DNA from: Mycobacterium basiliense
GTDB lineage: Bacteria > Actinomycetota > Actinomycetes > Mycobacteriales > Mycobacteriaceae
Direction of reading: 5' to 3'
Assembly: GCF_900292015.1 (NCBI RefSeq)
Contig: NZ_LR130759.1
Span: forward strand, 2,232,001-2,296,000
DNA: 64,000 nt
Shown one piece after another: positions 48,592-63,448 of this stretch (position 1 is its first letter; the number at the start of each line of letters is the position of its first letter). The notes under the pieces were generated by a model that was not told the origin of the DNA, did not search any database, and saw only the letters and a program-made list of their open reading frames with translations. The position numbers and the translations under genes are program-made.

Positions 48592-49611
48592 ATGAGCGTC
48601 GAACAAGTCAAGAGCCTCGAAGAGGCTATGCGTCTTGCCATCGAGCAGTCCTTCCTGGTCAAGGGCACGACGTATCCCAACCCGCCGGTCGGGGCCGTCA
48701 TCGTCGACCCCGAGGGGCGGGTTGTGGGAGTTGGCGGTACCCAGCCCTCCGGCGGGGATCATGCCGAGGTGGTAGCGCTGCGCCGGGCCGGTGGCCTGGC
48801 GGCCGGTGGCATCGCGGTGGTCACCATGGAGCCGTGCAACCACTACGGCAAGACCCCGCCCTGTGTGAATGCGCTGATCGAAGCCCGAGTCGGGACAGTG
48901 ATTTACGGCGTTGCCGACCCCAACGGTATCGCCGGCGGCGGTGCTGGTCGGCTATCGGCAGCGGGCTTGCAGGTGCGTTCCGGGGTGCTGGCGGATGCGA
49001 TTACGGCCGGACCGTTGCGGGAGTGGCTCCACAAGCAACGCACCGGGCTGCCGCACGTGACCTGGAAGTACGCCACCAGCGTCGATGGTCGCAGCGCCGC
49101 CGCCGACGGCTCCAGCCAGTGGATTTCCAGTGAAGCGGCGCGCGCTGACCTGCATCGTCGACGCGCCATTGCGGACGCGATCGTGGTTGGCACCGGCACC
49201 GTCCTCGCGGACGACCCGGTCCTGACCGCACGACTGCCCGATGGATCCTTAGCGGCGCAACAACCGTTGCGAGTGGTGGTGGGCAACCGCGAAATACCAT
49301 CGGAGGCAAAGGTTCTCAATGACGATGCACGCACAATGGTGATCCGTACCCACGAGCCTGTGGAAGTACTCCGGGCGTTGCTGGACCGCACCGATGTCCT
49401 GCTGGAAGGTGGTCCCACCCTCGCCGGCGCCTTCTTACGGGCCGGGGCGATCAACCGGATCGTGGCCTACGTCGCACCGATTCTGCTGGGTGGACCGGTG
49501 ACTGCCGTCGATGATGTGGGGGTGTCCAGCATCGCCCACGCATTGCGCTGGCAGTTCGACGGTGTCGAACGGTGTGGTCCGGACCTGTTGCTCAGCCTGG
49601 TGGCGCGGTAG
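48592..49611 (+). CDS. ribG: Bifunctional diaminohydroxyphosphoribosylaminopyrimidine deaminase / reductase RibG (RibD)
   Basis: A 339-aa enzyme for steps two and three of riboflavin synthesis. The zinc deaminase domain has GDHAEVVAL and [20 protein letters not shown]. The reductase domain has [33 protein letters not shown] and [17 protein letters not shown] 48592 ([13 protein letters not shown]) gives the known length; the longer frame to 48523 overlaps rpe. Its last 20 bp overlap the 3' end of the convergent P55 gene. Confidence 0.95.
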   Translation: MSVEQVKSLEEAMRLAIEQSFLVKGTTYPNPPVGAVIVDPEGRVVGVGGTQPSGGDHAEVVALRRAGGLAAGGIAVVTMEPCNHYGKTPPCVNALIEARVGTVIYGVADPNGIAGGGAGRLSAAGLQVRSGVLADAITAGPLREWLHKQRTGLPHVTWKYATSVDGRSAAADGSSQWISSEAARADLHRRRAIADAIVVGTGTVLADDPVLTARLPDGSLAAQQPLRVVVGNREIPSEAKVLNDDARTMVIRTHEPVEVLRALLDRTDVLLEGGPTLAGAFLRAGAINRIVAYVAPILLGGPVTAVDDVGVSSIAHALRWQFDGVERCGPDLLLSLVAR

Positions 49612-51169
49612 CGGCACCAGCCTGACGCGAGACCGCCTCGCGTCCGGCCGCATCCGGTTCGCTGGGGTGGTCCTTGCGGCCGCTGATCAGAAGACCCAGC
49701 ACCGCTCCAACGACACACACAATCGCGGTGATCGTAAATATCTCGCCGTACATCAGCGCGAACGCCTTCTGGTATTGCGCTCCGATCGCCGCTGCGCGCT
49801 CGATCAGGGTGGCATTGGGTGGTACCGCCGCCGACAACCCCGTCAGGATCTGGTTGAACCGGTATAGGCCCCAGGCGCTGAGCGCGGCCACCCCGATCAA
49901 CATGCCGGTCATCCGGGCCACCACCACTGCGGCCGAGGCGATGCCGTGCTGCGCCGGCGGGACGACCCGCAGGGTGGCCGATGACAGCGGCCCGATCACC
50001 AGGCCAAGACCGAGGCCGGCTACGAGCAGGTCGGCGTGCATGGCGGGCACCGTGAACAGCCCGAAGATGCTGTGCCGATAGTCCGGCAGGTCGACCGGCC
50101 AGTGGGAAATCAGCAAGTAGCCGCCGGCCGCGATGAGCAGTCCCACGAAGGTCACCGCACGATCACCGGCTTTGGTGGCGATCCACCCGCCCGTCACCGC
50201 GCCCACCGGCAACGCGATGAGAAACCACAGCAGCATTCCGGCGGCCTGCGTTTGGTCCATACTCAGCACGCCTTGGCCGAACAACTCCACATTGACCAGC
50301 GTCACCATTAGCGCCGCGCCGGCCGCGACCGAGGCCCCCAGAGCGGAAAGGAACGGCCGGAAGTGCACACCGGCAGGTTCGATCAACCGCGTGCGAGCGA
50401 AGCGCTCCCAGACAAAGAACGCCACGGCCGCCGCGATGGCTCCGACCAGCACCGGAGGCCCATAGCTGGGTAGCACGTGGTTGCCGTCGGGGTTGGGGTT
50501 GTACAGCCCGATCACGGCGAGCCCCAGCGCGACCGCCAGCAGCGCACCGCCGACCAGATCGATCCTTTCCGGTTCGGCGCTGCGGTCGTGTGCGGGCAGG
50601 CTGAATTGGATCATCAGCATGGCGATCGCGGTGAGCGGGACGTTTATCCAGAACACGTCACGCCAGTCGTGGAACAACCAGACGATGAAAATCCCGTAAA
50701 GCGGGCCTAGCACGCTGCCGAGCTCCTGCGCGGCACCGATTCCGCCCAGCACACCGGCGCGGTTTCGTTGCGCCCACAAATCCGCGCCCAGCGCCAGCGT
50801 GATGGGCAGCAACGCGCCACTGGCCACACCCTGGATTGCGCGCCCGGCGAGCAGCATATGGAAATCGCCGAAATGTCCCGCCAGCGCGGTGACCACCGAA
50901 CCAGCGGCGAAACCGAGCAGGCTTACTTGCAGCATCAGCTTGCGGCCGAACCGGTCCGAGGCCCGGCCCAGCAGCGGCATGGCCGCGATATAGCCCAGCA
51001 GGTACCAGGTGACGATCCAGGTGATTCGTTGCAGCTGGTTAATCGGAATGCCGACGCTCTGCATGATGTCGCGCATGATGGTGACCACGACGTAGGTGTC
51101 GAGGGCCCCCAGTAGTACCGCGAGGCTGCCCGCGCTGATTGCGACGCGGCGCCCGGTCAGCGTGCTCAT
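49592..51169 (-). CDS. MFS drug and lipid exporter P55 (Rv1410c-like)
   Basis: A 525-aa 14-helix MFS transporter. Motif A between TM2 and TM3: [13 protein letters not shown]; motif [19 protein letters not shown]; a start [20 protein letters not shown] as in P55. Together with LprG it exports triacylglycerides/lipids and contributes to drug tolerance in M. tuberculosis. ATG 51169 overlaps the lprG stop by 4 bp, so lprG-P55 is one operon. The C-terminal tail ([12 protein letters not shown]) differs from M. tuberculosis. Confidence 0.93.
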   Translation of the reverse strand: MSTLTGRRVAISAGSLAVLLGALDTYVVVTIMRDIMQSVGIPINQLQRITWIVTWYLLGYIAAMPLLGRASDRFGRKLMLQVSLLGFAAGSVVTALAGHFGDFHMLLAGRAIQGVASGALLPITLALGADLWAQRNRAGVLGGIGAAQELGSVLGPLYGIFIVWLFHDWRDVFWINVPLTAIAMLMIQFSLPAHDRSAEPERIDLVGGALLAVALGLAVIGLYNPNPDGNHVLPSYGPPVLVGAIAAAVAFFVWERFARTRLIEPAGVHFRPFLSALGASVAAGAALMVTLVNVELFGQGVLSMDQTQAAGMLLWFLIALPVGAVTGGWIATKAGDRAVTFVGLLIAAGGYLLISHWPVDLPDYRHSIFGLFTVPAMHADLLVAGLGLGLVIGPLSSATLRVVPPAQHGIASAAVVVARMTGMLIGVAALSAWGLYRFNQILTGLSAAVPPNATLIERAAAIGAQYQKAFALMYGEIFTITAIVCVVGAVLGLLISGRKDHPSEPDAAGREAVSRQAGAATAPPG

Positions 51170-51879
51170 CCGCTCACCGGGGGCTTGGTTACCTGCACCT
51201 GCTCGCCCCAGTTAGACAAGGTCATCTCGACCGAATTGCCCGAACCGCGATCCAATTTGGCCTGTGCCAGTTGGTGATCGCCGCCCTCCTGAATCCACAC
51301 CGTGCCGGGTACCGGATCTGTCGCATTGAATGGCGGTGCGATCTGATTCACCGCGTCGGCCGTGACCTTTCCGCTGACGCGGATGGTGCTTTGTCCGTTG
51401 ATCGTGTCCCGTCCCTCGGTCTTGGCGTCCTTGAGGTTGGCCAGCACGTTGGCCAGCCCAGTGTCCGGGTTCAAGATCTGTGACGGGTCATAAATATCCG
51501 CGGCCGGACCGAAATCACTCCACTTGTTGGGCGTCAGGGTGGCGTACAGGTTCCCGTCGATGACCACAAAGTCGGCGTCGATGTCCGAGCCGCCGAGGGT
51601 GAGCTTGACGTTTCCCTTCGCGGCCGTGGGTTTGGTGGTGAGATCGCCGGAAAGCGTCTTCAGGGAAAGCCCGGGGATTTTGCCGTTGACCGTCAGGACC
51701 AGGTGCGCACTCTTGAGGTTCTTGGTTTGCTCGGTTGCCTGCGTGACCAGGGGGGCAGCATCGGGTAACGGTCCGCCGCTGTCCTTGGTGCCCGACGAGC
51801 AGGCCGCGACCAGAGCGGTGGCGATGCTCAGGGTGGCGAGGACAGCGAATAGACGACGGCGGATTTGCATACCCTGCAT
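51166..51879 (-). CDS. lprG: Lipoprotein LprG, TLR2-type lipid-binding lipoprotein
   Basis: A 237-aa secreted lipoprotein with a signal and lipobox ([21 protein letters not shown]). The LppX_LprAFG beta-sandwich binds triacylated glycolipids and triglyceride, working with P55 in transport. Conserved: [49 protein letters not shown]-like ending ([11 protein letters not shown]). ATG 51879 (MQGMQIRRR) or 51870 are the plausible starts; the frame to 51981 runs into the ribC start. It diverges from ribC. Confidence 0.93.
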   Translation of the reverse strand: MQGMQIRRRLFAVLATLSIATALVAACSSGTKDSGGPLPDAAPLVTQATEQTKNLKSAHLVLTVNGKIPGLSLKTLSGDLTTKPTAAKGNVKLTLGGSDIDADFVVIDGNLYATLTPNKWSDFGPAADIYDPSQILNPDTGLANVLANLKDAKTEGRDTINGQSTIRVSGKVTADAVNQIAPPFNATDPVPGTVWIQEGGDHQLAQAKLDRGSGNSVEMTLSNWGEQVQVTKPPVSG

Positions 51880-51980
51880 CGTAGAGGGTGCCCGTGACTG
51901 GGTTCGGCAACGTGGGGTGCCCGGCGCCGCCCGGCGACGGTCTATGTCGTGTCCGACCAGGGGCCAATTAGCCTGGTGCA

Positions 51981-52598
51981 ATGTTCACCGGAATAGTCGA
52001 GGAACTGGGAGAGGTCACGGGTCGGCAGGCCCTTGCCGACGCCGCACGCCTCACGATCCGCGGTCCCGTTGTTACCGCCGACGCCGGCCACGGCGATTCC
52101 ATTGCCGTCAACGGCGTCTGCTTGACGGTGGTCGACGTGTCGCCCGACGGTCAATTCAGCGCTGATGTCATGGCCGAGTCGCTCAACCGGTCCAACCTGG
52201 GTGAGTTGCAGGTCGGCAGCCGGGTCAATTTGGAGCGTGCCGCGGCGATCAACAGCCGGCTCGGTGGCCACATCGTGCAGGGGCATGTCGATGGAACCGG
52301 ACAGATCGTGGCTCGGGAGCCCTCGGAGCACTGGGAGGTTGTGCGGGTCCAGATGCCCGTAACGGTGGCGCGCTATGTCGTGGAGAAGGGGTCGATCACC
52401 GTCGACGGTATTTCGCTCACCGTTTCCGGTCTTGGTGCCGAACCCCGGGACTGGTTCGAGGTCTCGCTGATTCCCACCACGCTGGAGCTGACCACCCTGG
52501 GTAAAGCCCCGGTGGGCACGCAGGTCAATCTCGAAGTGGACGTGATCGCCAAATATGTCGAACGGCTGCTGCAGACCGCACCCCCCAAGCCGTCGTGA
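51981..52598 (+). CDS. ribC: Riboflavin synthase alpha subunit
   Basis: A 205-aa enzyme that joins two lumazines to riboflavin. Two repeated lumazine-binding barrels: [10 protein letters not shown] with [11 protein letters not shown], and [12 protein letters not shown] with [14 protein letters not shown] 51981 with the standard opening. It is divergent from lprG, with 101 bp between the starts. Followed by the palindrome at 52635. Confidence 0.95.
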   Translation: MFTGIVEELGEVTGRQALADAARLTIRGPVVTADAGHGDSIAVNGVCLTVVDVSPDGQFSADVMAESLNRSNLGELQVGSRVNLERAAAINSRLGGHIVQGHVDGTGQIVAREPSEHWEVVRVQMPVTVARYVVEKGSITVDGISLTVSGLGAEPRDWFEVSLIPTTLELTTLGKAPVGTQVNLEVDVIAKYVERLLQTAPPKPS

Positions 52599-52634
52599 GC
52601 GGTCGCGGTTGCGCCGAATGCGGCTAGCGGCTCA

Positions 52635-52673
52635 ACCGCCATCAAGACCCCCCCGGGGGGTCTTGATGGCGGT
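52635..52673. terminator. 39-bp perfect palindrome after ribC (putative terminator)
   Basis: Nineteen-base perfect arms (ACCGCCATCAAGACCCCCC and its complement) around one central C, 36 bp after the ribC stop. It would form an exceptionally stable hairpin with essentially no loop, or a cruciform. No U-tract and no riboswitch pattern; M. tuberculosis has two small hypothetical genes here instead. Confidence 0.6.
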
Positions 52674-52795
52674 CCGGGCGTGGGATCACGCACCCAGCGT
52701 GGCAAAGCGATGGCAAGAACTGCCGTGCCGTGGTTCATACTGTTTGCAACACGGGGGCTTCTCGTGTTAGCCGGTCTGACAGCAAGGTAGCAAGC

Positions 52796-55028
<2,233 letters not shown>

Positions 55029-55137
55029 GCCGCGGTGCACGATTGGCGCCCGGGTCGCCAGCAGGCGAGCATCGGTCGACGACGGGGTCGCTTTCCCGGC
55101 ACCGCTATGTCAGCCCGGCCCGGCAGTGTCCGTACAT

Positions 55138-55675
55138 ATGTTCGAATCGTGGTATGCGTCGCGCCCCCCGTCGGAGTCGAAAGCGCTGCTGGACCGGGTG
55201 CGAGGCGCGGCGCGCACGGAAGCGCAGGCCGCCCGCCCAGCGGTTGGTCGCGGTCGGCGAACTGTTGATGCTGCGATGCCGTGATTCCGGTGAGCCTGCG
55301 GACTGGGCCACCGACACCTGGGAGGCGGTGGCGGCACAGGTGGCAGCCGCGCGGCGGACCATTGTGCGATGGACTTGAGCTATCCGCACTACGCCATGGC
55401 GATGCGCGATCGGCTGCCCGAGGTGGGAAGGGTATTCGCCAACCGCAGACCTGGCATCGGCACCACCGGGCAATCCCGACACGCGCTGCTAAGGCCGTGC
55501 GGTGATGATGCCCACACGCGGTCGTACCGGTGCGCCAAACCGGGCGAACTGCATCAACGCCGAACTCCGACAAAATCGCCGTGCCGCCCAAGCTGCACTG
55601 ACTCAGTCGGTCCAAATCGGTGCGTACGACACTGCAGACCGGCGATCCGAACCCGACGAGCCCCCGCCTTTCTAG
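55138..55675 (+). pseudogene. REP13E12 (DUF222) remnant, internally deleted and frameshifted
   Basis: ATG 55138 opens MFESWYASRPPSESKALLDR then ARTEAQAAR in one frame. The homology moves to the next frame for QRLVAVGELLMLRCRDSGE and WATDTWEAVAAQVAAA, then back to the first for PHYAMAMRDRLPEVGRVFAN (to about 55442). After a gap, the 3' end of the family reappears in the second frame: GRTGAPNRANCINAELRQNR, then the ending RSEPDEPPPF and TAG at 55673-55675. The centre, including the HNH region, is deleted. REP13E12 elements are repeated in M. tuberculosis, and phiRv1 integrates into them. lprH and its neighbour occupy this place in M. tuberculosis. Confidence 0.85.
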
Positions 55676-55706
55676 GCGCCCTTTTGGCGGCTACTAGCCT
55701 GGGTAC

Positions 55707-57650
55707 GTGCCAGATCCCGCGACGTATCGCCCCGCTCCCGGGTCCATCCCGGTCGAGCCCGGCGTGTACCGATTCCGGGATCCGCATGGCCGGGTCATCT
55801 ACGTCGGCAAGGCCAAGAGCCTGCGCAGCAGGCTGACGTCATATTTCGCCGACGTCGCACATCTGCATCCCAGGACCAGGCAGATGGTCACCACTGCGGC
55901 CAAGGTCGAGTGGACGGTCGTCAATACCGAGGTCGAAGCGCTGCAGCTGGAGTACAACTGGATCAAGGAATTCGATCCGCGCTTCAATGTCCGCTATCGC
56001 GACGACAAGTCATATCCGGTATTGGCTGTCACCCTCAACGAGGAATTTCCCCGGTTGATGGTTTATCGCGGTCCGCGACGCAAGGGTGTGCGCTATTTCG
56101 GGCCGTACTCGCACGCGTGGGCGATTCGTGAAACGTTGGACCTGCTCACCCGGGTATTCCCGGCGCGAACGTGCTCCGCTGGAGTATTCAAGCGGCACAA
56201 GCAGATCGACCGTCCATGCTTGCTCGGCTACATTGACAAGTGTTCGGCTCCCTGCGTCGGTACGGTCAGCGCTGAGCAGCATCGCCGTATTGTGGAGGAT
56301 TTCTGCGACTTCCTGTCCGGCAAGACTGACCGGTATGCCCGTGAGCTGGAACAGCAGATGAACGGTGCGGCCGAGCGACTCGACTTCGAGCGAGCCGCTC
56401 GCCTGCGTGACGACCTGTCCGCACTGAAGCGGGCGATGGAAAAGCAGGCCGTGGTGCTTGGCGACGGCACCGACGCTGACGTGGTGGCATTCGCCGACGA
56501 CGAACTGGAAGCAGCGGTGCAAGTGTTTCACGTGCGCGGCGGCCGAGTTCGGGGCCAGCGCGGCTGGATTGTTGAAAAGCCAAGCGGTCCTGGTGATTCC
56601 GGTGAAGAACAGTTGGTCGAGCAATTCCTGACGCAGTTCTACGGCGACCAGGCGGAGTTGGGCGGCGCGGCAGACGAATCCGTCAATCCCGTTCCCCGCG
56701 AGGTGCTGGTGCCGTGTCTGCCATCCAACGCCGATGAGTTGTCCGATTGGCTTTCCGGCCTGCGGGGTGCACGGGTTGCCTTGCGGGTTCCGCGCCGCGG
56801 CGACAAGCGCGCCCTGGCTGAAACCGTACAGCGCAACGCGAAAGAGGCGTTACAGCAACACAAGCTAAAGAGGGCAGGTGACTTCACTGCAAGATCCGCT
56901 GCATTGCAGAACATTCAGGAGGCGCTCGGATTGGCCGATGCGCCACTGCGCATCGAGTGCATTGACATCAGTCATGTGCAGGGTACCGATGTGGTGGGCT
57001 CGCTGGTGGTATTCGAGGATGGGTTGCCGCGCAAATCCGATTACCGGCACTTCGGCATTCGGGTGGCCGCCGGGCAGGGGCGTTCCGATGATGTCGCGTC
57101 CATCGCAGAAGTGACTCGACGTCGATTCCAGCGCCATCTGAGTGAACAAAACGATCCGAATCTGCTTTCCGGGGAAGGAAAATCTCGCCGGTTCGCCTAT
57201 CCGCCCAATCTGTACGTCGTCGATGGTGGTGCACCTCAGGTCAATGCCGCCAGCGCCGTTCTGGAAGAGCTGGGAGTCACCGACATTGCGGTGATCGGCC
57301 TGGCCAAGCGGCTAGAAGAGGTGTGGGTTCCGTCGGAACCCGATCCGATCATCATGCCGCGTAACAGCGAGGGCCTGTACCTCTTGCAGCGAGTGCGCGA
57401 CGAGGCGCACCGCTTCGCCATCACCTACCATCGGAGCAAGCGATCCAAGCGGATGACCGCCTCAGCGCTGGACGCGGTGCCTGGATTGGGAGAGCATCGT
57501 CGCAAAGCACTGGTAACCCATTTCGGATCATTAGCCCGCATCAAGGAGGCCACCGTCGACCAGATCACCGCCGTTCCAGGAATTGGCGTGGCCACGGCGA
57601 CCGCCGTGCTGGAGGCGTTGCGACCTGACAACCCGGGAGCCCCGGAATGA
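55707..57650 (+). CDS. uvrC: Excinuclease ABC subunit C
   Basis: A 647-aa nucleotide excision repair nuclease. The N-terminal GIY-YIG domain ([19 protein letters not shown]) makes the 3' cut, a UVR helix region ([18 protein letters not shown]) binds UvrB, an RNase H-like domain ([21 protein letters not shown]) makes the 5' cut, and a C-terminal HhH pair ([33 protein letters not shown]) binds DNA. GTG 55707. The end of a REP13E12 remnant is 31 bp upstream, so its promoter lies in or beyond the remnant. Its stop overlaps the next gene. Confidence 0.96.
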   Translation: MPDPATYRPAPGSIPVEPGVYRFRDPHGRVIYVGKAKSLRSRLTSYFADVAHLHPRTRQMVTTAAKVEWTVVNTEVEALQLEYNWIKEFDPRFNVRYRDDKSYPVLAVTLNEEFPRLMVYRGPRRKGVRYFGPYSHAWAIRETLDLLTRVFPARTCSAGVFKRHKQIDRPCLLGYIDKCSAPCVGTVSAEQHRRIVEDFCDFLSGKTDRYARELEQQMNGAAERLDFERAARLRDDLSALKRAMEKQAVVLGDGTDADVVAFADDELEAAVQVFHVRGGRVRGQRGWIVEKPSGPGDSGEEQLVEQFLTQFYGDQAELGGAADESVNPVPREVLVPCLPSNADELSDWLSGLRGARVALRVPRRGDKRALAETVQRNAKEALQQHKLKRAGDFTARSAALQNIQEALGLADAPLRIECIDISHVQGTDVVGSLVVFEDGLPRKSDYRHFGIRVAAGQGRSDDVASIAEVTRRRFQRHLSEQNDPNLLSGEGKSRRFAYPPNLYVVDGGAPQVNAASAVLEELGVTDIAVIGLAKRLEEVWVPSEPDPIIMPRNSEGLYLLQRVRDEAHRFAITYHRSKRSKRMTASALDAVPGLGEHRRKALVTHFGSLARIKEATVDQITAVPGIGVATATAVLEALRPDNPGAPE

Positions 57651-58567
57651 CGAACCACGTTGCCAATGACCCGAATCCGCCGGGCCCCGAAAACAACGTT
57701 CCCGCTGACATCGACGTTGTTCTGGTGACCGGGCTGTCCGGTGCCGGGCGCGGTACTGCGGCGAAAGTGCTCGAGGACTTGGGCTGGTATGTCGCGGATA
57801 ACCTGCCACCTCAGCTGATCACTCGCATGGTGGATTTCGGGCTGACGGCCGGATCGCGGATTACGCAGCTGGCGGTGGTGATGGACGTGCGTTCGCGCGG
57901 GTTCACCGGCGACCTCGACTCGGTGCGCAACGAACTGGCCACCCGCAACATCAGGCCCCGCGTGGTGTTCCTGGAGGCATCCGACGACATGCTGGTGCGC
58001 CGTTATGAACAGAATCGCCGCAGCCACCCCCTGCAGGGTGGGCACACGCTGGCCGAGGGCATCGCCGCCGAGCGCAAGATGCTAGCTCCGGTGCGGGCGA
58101 CGGCGGACCTGATCATTGACACCTCGACCCTGTCGGTGCGCGGATTGCGCGAGAGTATCGAGCGCGCCTTCGGGAGCGACGGCGGCGCCACAACAAGCGT
58201 CACCGTGGAGTCCTTTGGCTTCAAATACGGCCTGCCGATGGACGCCGACATGGTGATGGACGTGCGATTCCTACCCAATCCGCACTGGGTGGACGAGCTT
58301 AGGCCGCTCACCGGCCAGCATGGGCCGGTGAGCGATTACGTGCTAAGCCAGGCTGGCGCCGCTGAATTTCTGGAAACCTACCATCGGTTGCTGTCCCTGG
58401 TCGTCGACGGCTATCGCCGAGAGGGGAAGCGCTACATGACCGTAGCCATTGGCTGCACCGGAGGTAAGCATCGTAGCGTCGCGATCGCGGAGGCGTTGAT
58501 GGGGCTACTACGGTCGAATTCGCGACTATCGGTGCGGGTGCTGCATCGGGATCTGGGTCGCGAATGA
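57647..58567 (+). CDS. RapZ/YvcJ-like nucleotide-binding protein (Rv1421-like)
   Basis: A 306-aa RapZ-family ATP/GTPase-type protein. The P-loop reads [12 protein letters not shown], with Arg replacing the usual Walker A Lys, as I recall for M. tuberculosis. Conserved C-terminal RNA/nucleotide region: [28 protein letters not shown] and [16 protein letters not shown]. In Gram-negatives RapZ controls GlmZ sRNA; in actinobacteria the role is unclear. ATG 57647 overlaps uvrC, and the stop overlaps the yvcK gene. Confidence 0.92.
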   Translation: MTNHVANDPNPPGPENNVPADIDVVLVTGLSGAGRGTAAKVLEDLGWYVADNLPPQLITRMVDFGLTAGSRITQLAVVMDVRSRGFTGDLDSVRNELATRNIRPRVVFLEASDDMLVRRYEQNRRSHPLQGGHTLAEGIAAERKMLAPVRATADLIIDTSTLSVRGLRESIERAFGSDGGATTSVTVESFGFKYGLPMDADMVMDVRFLPNPHWVDELRPLTGQHGPVSDYVLSQAGAAEFLETYHRLLSLVVDGYRREGKRYMTVAIGCTGGKHRSVAIAEALMGLLRSNSRLSVRVLHRDLGRE

Positions 58568-59649
58568 ACTCACCGACCAGCCCGCCGGTCAGCCAAAGCA
58601 TCGTTGCCCTGGGCGGCGGACACGGGTTGTACGCGACGTTGTCCGCGGCTCGGAGGCTAACTCACCTCGTCACCGCGATAGTGACCGTTGCCGATGACGG
58701 TGGGTCCTCTGGCCGGTTGCGCAACGAACTCGAGGTGGTGCCGCCGGGAGATCTGCGAATGGCCTTGGCGGCCCTGGCATCCGACAGCCCGTACGGTCGT
58801 TTGTGGGCGACCATCATGCAGCACCGCTTTGGCGGTAGTGGGGCGCTGGCCGGACATCCGATCGGCAACCTGCTGCTCGCGGGCCTGTCCGAGGTGCTCG
58901 CAGATCCGGTTGCGGCGCTCGACGAACTCGGACGCATCCTGGGTGTCAAGGGCAGGGTGTTGCCGATGTGTCCGATCGCCCTGCAGATCGAGGCCGACGT
59001 GTCCGGCCTCGAGTCTGACCCGCGGATGTTCCGCGTGATTCGCGGCCAGGTGGCGATCGCGACCACGCCGGGAAAGGTACGGCGGGTGCGGTTGCTGCCC
59101 GCAGATCCGCCGGCTACCCGGCAAGCCGTCGACGCCATCATGGCGGCCGATTTGGTGGTGCTTGGGCCGGGTTCGTGGTTCACCAGTGTGATTCCGCACG
59201 TGCTGGTGCCCGGGCTGTTCACGGCGCTGCAGAACTCCTCGGCCCGTCGAGCGCTGGTATTGAACCTGGTGGCCGAACCGGGGGAGACTGCGGGTTTTTC
59301 GGTCGAGCGTCACCTGCACGTTTTGGCCCAGCATGCCCCGGGCTTTACGGTGCACGACATCATCATCGATGCTGAGCGAGTGCCCAGCGAGCGGGAGCGC
59401 GAGCAACTGCGCCGCACTGCGACGCTGCTGAAGGCCGAGGTCCACTTCGCTGATGTGGCCAGACCTGGTACACCTTTACATGACCCGGGCAAATTGGCGG
59501 CCGCACTGGATGCAGTGCGGGCGCGTGACAGGGGCCCGGCGGCTCCGGTGACGAATACACAGGAGATACCGATCGAAGGTGGACGTCAACAGACCGGCGC
59601 GCAGCAGCCGGGCGGCAACGGACCGAGGGGTGACGACGCGTGGCGATGA
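58564..59649 (+). CDS. YvcK/CuvA-like gluconeogenesis and cell-shape factor (Rv1422-like)
   Basis: A 361-aa CofD-fold protein. N-terminal nucleotide motif [18 protein letters not shown], then [15 protein letters not shown] and the Asn-rich [12 protein letters not shown], and [17 protein letters not shown]. It affects cell-wall growth and carbon use; the M. tuberculosis homologue is CuvA. The C-terminal tail ([18 protein letters not shown]) is low complexity. The ATG overlaps the upstream stop; its last 10 bp overlap whiA. Confidence 0.92.
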   Translation: MNSPTSPPVSQSIVALGGGHGLYATLSAARRLTHLVTAIVTVADDGGSSGRLRNELEVVPPGDLRMALAALASDSPYGRLWATIMQHRFGGSGALAGHPIGNLLLAGLSEVLADPVAALDELGRILGVKGRVLPMCPIALQIEADVSGLESDPRMFRVIRGQVAIATTPGKVRRVRLLPADPPATRQAVDAIMAADLVVLGPGSWFTSVIPHVLVPGLFTALQNSSARRALVLNLVAEPGETAGFSVERHLHVLAQHAPGFTVHDIIIDAERVPSEREREQLRRTATLLKAEVHFADVARPGTPLHDPGKLAAALDAVRARDRGPAAPVTNTQEIPIEGGRQQTGAQQPGGNGPRGDDAWR

Positions 59650-60623
59650 CGACCGAAGTCAAGGACGAGCTGAGTCGTCTGGTGGTCAAAGCGGTCAGTG
59701 CTCGACGCGCCGAGGTTACTTCTCTGTTGCGATTCGCCGGCGGCCTGCACATAGTGGCCGGTCGTGTCGTCGTGGAAGCCGAAGTGGATCTGGGCAGCAT
59801 TGCCCGCCGGCTGCGCAAGGACATCTTCGATTTGTACGGCTACAACGCTGTTGTGCATGTGCTGTCGGCCAGCGGGATACGCAAGAACACCCGGTACGTG
59901 CTGCGGGTCGCCAATGATGGCGAAGCATTGGCGCGCCAGACCGGACTGCTCGACATGCGAGGGCGCCCGGTGCGGGGGCTGCCGGCGCAGGTGGTCGGTG
60001 GCAGTATCGCCGATGCCGAAGCGGCATGGCGGGGAGCGTTTTTGGCACATGGGTCGCTGACTGAGCCGGGCCGCTCCTCGGCGTTGGAGGTCAGCTGCCC
60101 CGGCCCGGAGGCGGCGCTGGCGCTGGTGGGTGCCGCACGCCGGCTCGGGGTCAGCGCCAAAGCCCGCGAGGTGCGCGGCGCTGACCGCGTGGTGGTGCGC
60201 GACGGAGAAGCGATCGGGGCGTTGCTGACCCGAATGGGGGCCCAGGATACCCGGCTGGTTTGGGAGGAGCGCCGGATGCGGCGCGAGGTGCGCGCGACCG
60301 CCAACCGGCTGGCCAACTTCGACGATGCCAATCTGAGGCGTTCGGCGCGGGCGGCGGTCGCCGCGGCCGCCCGGGTGGAGCGTGCCCTGGAAATACTCGG
60401 CGATACCGTGCCCGACCATCTAGCGTCGGCCGGCAAACTTCGCGTCGAACATCGGCAGGCGTCGCTGGAGGAGCTGGGACGACTGGCCGATCCGCCGATG
60501 ACTAAAGATGCTGTGGCAGGCCGGATTCGACGGTTGCTGTCGATGGCCGATCGCAAGGCGAAGGTGGAAGGCATCCCCGACACCGAGTCGGCGGTGACTC
60601 CAGACCTGCTCGAAGACGCCTAA
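59640..60623 (+). CDS. whiA: Sporulation/cell-division regulator WhiA
   Basis: A 327-aa DNA-binding protein with an N-terminal LAGLIDADG-homing-endonuclease-like domain that has lost nuclease activity, and a C-terminal HTH ([31 protein letters not shown]). Start GTG 59640 ([14 protein letters not shown]) overlaps the yvcK gene by 10 bp. In Streptomyces WhiA works with WhiB in division; in mycobacteria it is in this same four-gene operon with uvrC. Confidence 0.95.
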   Translation: MAMTTEVKDELSRLVVKAVSARRAEVTSLLRFAGGLHIVAGRVVVEAEVDLGSIARRLRKDIFDLYGYNAVVHVLSASGIRKNTRYVLRVANDGEALARQTGLLDMRGRPVRGLPAQVVGGSIADAEAAWRGAFLAHGSLTEPGRSSALEVSCPGPEAALALVGAARRLGVSAKAREVRGADRVVVRDGEAIGALLTRMGAQDTRLVWEERRMRREVRATANRLANFDDANLRRSARAAVAAAARVERALEILGDTVPDHLASAGKLRVEHRQASLEELGRLADPPMTKDAVAGRIRRLLSMADRKAKVEGIPDTESAVTPDLLEDA

Positions 60624-60725
60624 CTGGGTCCCCGCCGAACCTTGAGCCATCGATGGTCACCGATCGGGCCGCGGGCTGTCGAGACGTCAGGCTCGGTCGT
60701 CATCGACAGGCTTTGTTGGGGATAG

Positions 60726-62144
<1,419 letters not shown>

Positions 62145-62167
62145 TGGGCCAGAACGGGACCCGATTC

Positions 62168-63448
62168 CTAGCGTTCGGCTTCCCGGCTCTTCGTGACGTA
62201 GACCCAGGACAGGAATCGGGCCACGGCTTCGGACGCCTGATGCGCGCGTGCAGAACCGAAGATGTCGAAAGCGTGCTGAGCGTTGGGTAGTTCCGCGTAG
62301 GCCACCGGAGATTTGGATACCGCCCGCAGTTCGTCGACGAACTCCTGGGCTTCTATGACGGGGATGAGGGAATCGTCTCGGCCGTGCAGGACGAAAAACG
62401 GTGGTGCGTCGGCGTGCACGTGGTGGATCGGTGACGCCTCGAGGAAGATCTGCCGGTGGGTGCTGAATTTTTGCTTCACCACAAACCGCTCCAGCAGCTC
62501 GACGAACTCGGGCCGTCCGTCGGCGTCGGTGGAATACCAGTCGTACCGACCGTAGATGGGGACGGCCGCCACCACCGAGGTGTCGGCGTCCTCGAAGCCG
62601 GGCTGGAACCGGGGCTCGTTGGGGGTCAACGCCGCCAGGGCCGAAAGGTGCCCGCCGGCGGAGCCGCCGCTGATCGCCACGAAATCCGGATCCCCTCCGT
62701 AGGCCGCGATATTTTCCTTCACCCACGCCAGCGCGCGTTTGACGTCGACGATGTGGGCGGGCCAGGTGTGCAGGGGAGAGACCCGATAATTCAGCGACAC
62801 GCAGACCCAGCCACGCGAAACCAGGTGGCTCATCAGTGGATACGCCTGCGGGCGTCGCCACCCGAGTACCCACGCGCCGCCCGGCACCTGGACCAGCACC
62901 GGTGCCTTGCCGTCGCGTGGCAGGTCACGGCGACGCCAGATGTCGGCCAAGTTGGCGCGTCGATGCGGGCCATACGCCACGATGTTGCTCTTTGCGACGT
63001 AGCGCCGCCGCGCCACCGTCGTGCGCAGGGGCAAATTGCGTCGACCACGCTTCGTCGGCTCGGTGGGGAGAGCCGCCAGCTCCTGTGCGTAGTCGGGCCC
63101 GAGTCCCTCGTTGAGCCCCGCTTCCAGCACCGGCCCGGGGGTGGTGATCCCGCGGTGGCGGATCACCCCCAGTATCGCCCAAGCTGCAACCGTCAATGCC
63201 AACGCCGTCCTTCCCTTCGGCCCGGCGAAGTCACCGCGGCGGCCGCGGCGCACCGCGTCGACCAGCGAAGCGGTCAGGTAGATTCCCGGCACCTCGGAGG
63301 TTGGCCAGCCGAACCAGAACACCGCGGGGGCCGCGTAGGGGTTACGAGTAATCGGGCGCAAGCCATTGGCGGCGTTGGTGAATTCCAGCGTTGCGCGGGT
63401 CAGCGGCCGGGGCCGGCGCGCTAGCCGTAATAGGCGCTGTGCCTTCAT
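62168..63448 (-). CDS. lipO: Alpha/beta-hydrolase esterase LipO
   Basis: A 426-aa esterase with N-terminal hydrophobic segments (residues about 30-120) and a C-terminal HSL-like hydrolase. Nucleophile in AISGGSAGGHLSALA; catalytic Asp in FFVLHGRDDSLIPV; His in LPNAQHAFDIF. The usual oxyanion HGG is PGGAWVLGW, with Pro for His. ATG 63448 overlaps the fadD12 stop (ATGA), so it is cotranscribed after the acyl-CoA synthetase. Confidence 0.9.
   Translation of the reverse strand: MKAQRLLRLARRPRPLTRATLEFTNAANGLRPITRNPYAAPAVFWFGWPTSEVPGIYLTASLVDAVRRGRRGDFAGPKGRTALALTVAAWAILGVIRHRGITTPGPVLEAGLNEGLGPDYAQELAALPTEPTKRGRRNLPLRTTVARRRYVAKSNIVAYGPHRRANLADIWRRRDLPRDGKAPVLVQVPGGAWVLGWRRPQAYPLMSHLVSRGWVCVSLNYRVSPLHTWPAHIVDVKRALAWVKENIAAYGGDPDFVAISGGSAGGHLSALAALTPNEPRFQPGFEDADTSVVAAVPIYGRYDWYSTDADGRPEFVELLERFVVKQKFSTHRQIFLEASPIHHVHADAPPFFVLHGRDDSLIPVIEAQEFVDELRAVSKSPVAYAELPNAQHAFDIFGSARAHQASEAVARFLSWVYVTKSREAER

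Noticed and set aside
52599..52795. FMN (RFN) riboswitch upstream of ribA2
   Set aside because: None of the conserved RFN segments are found; only the perfect palindrome and a short hairpin are there.
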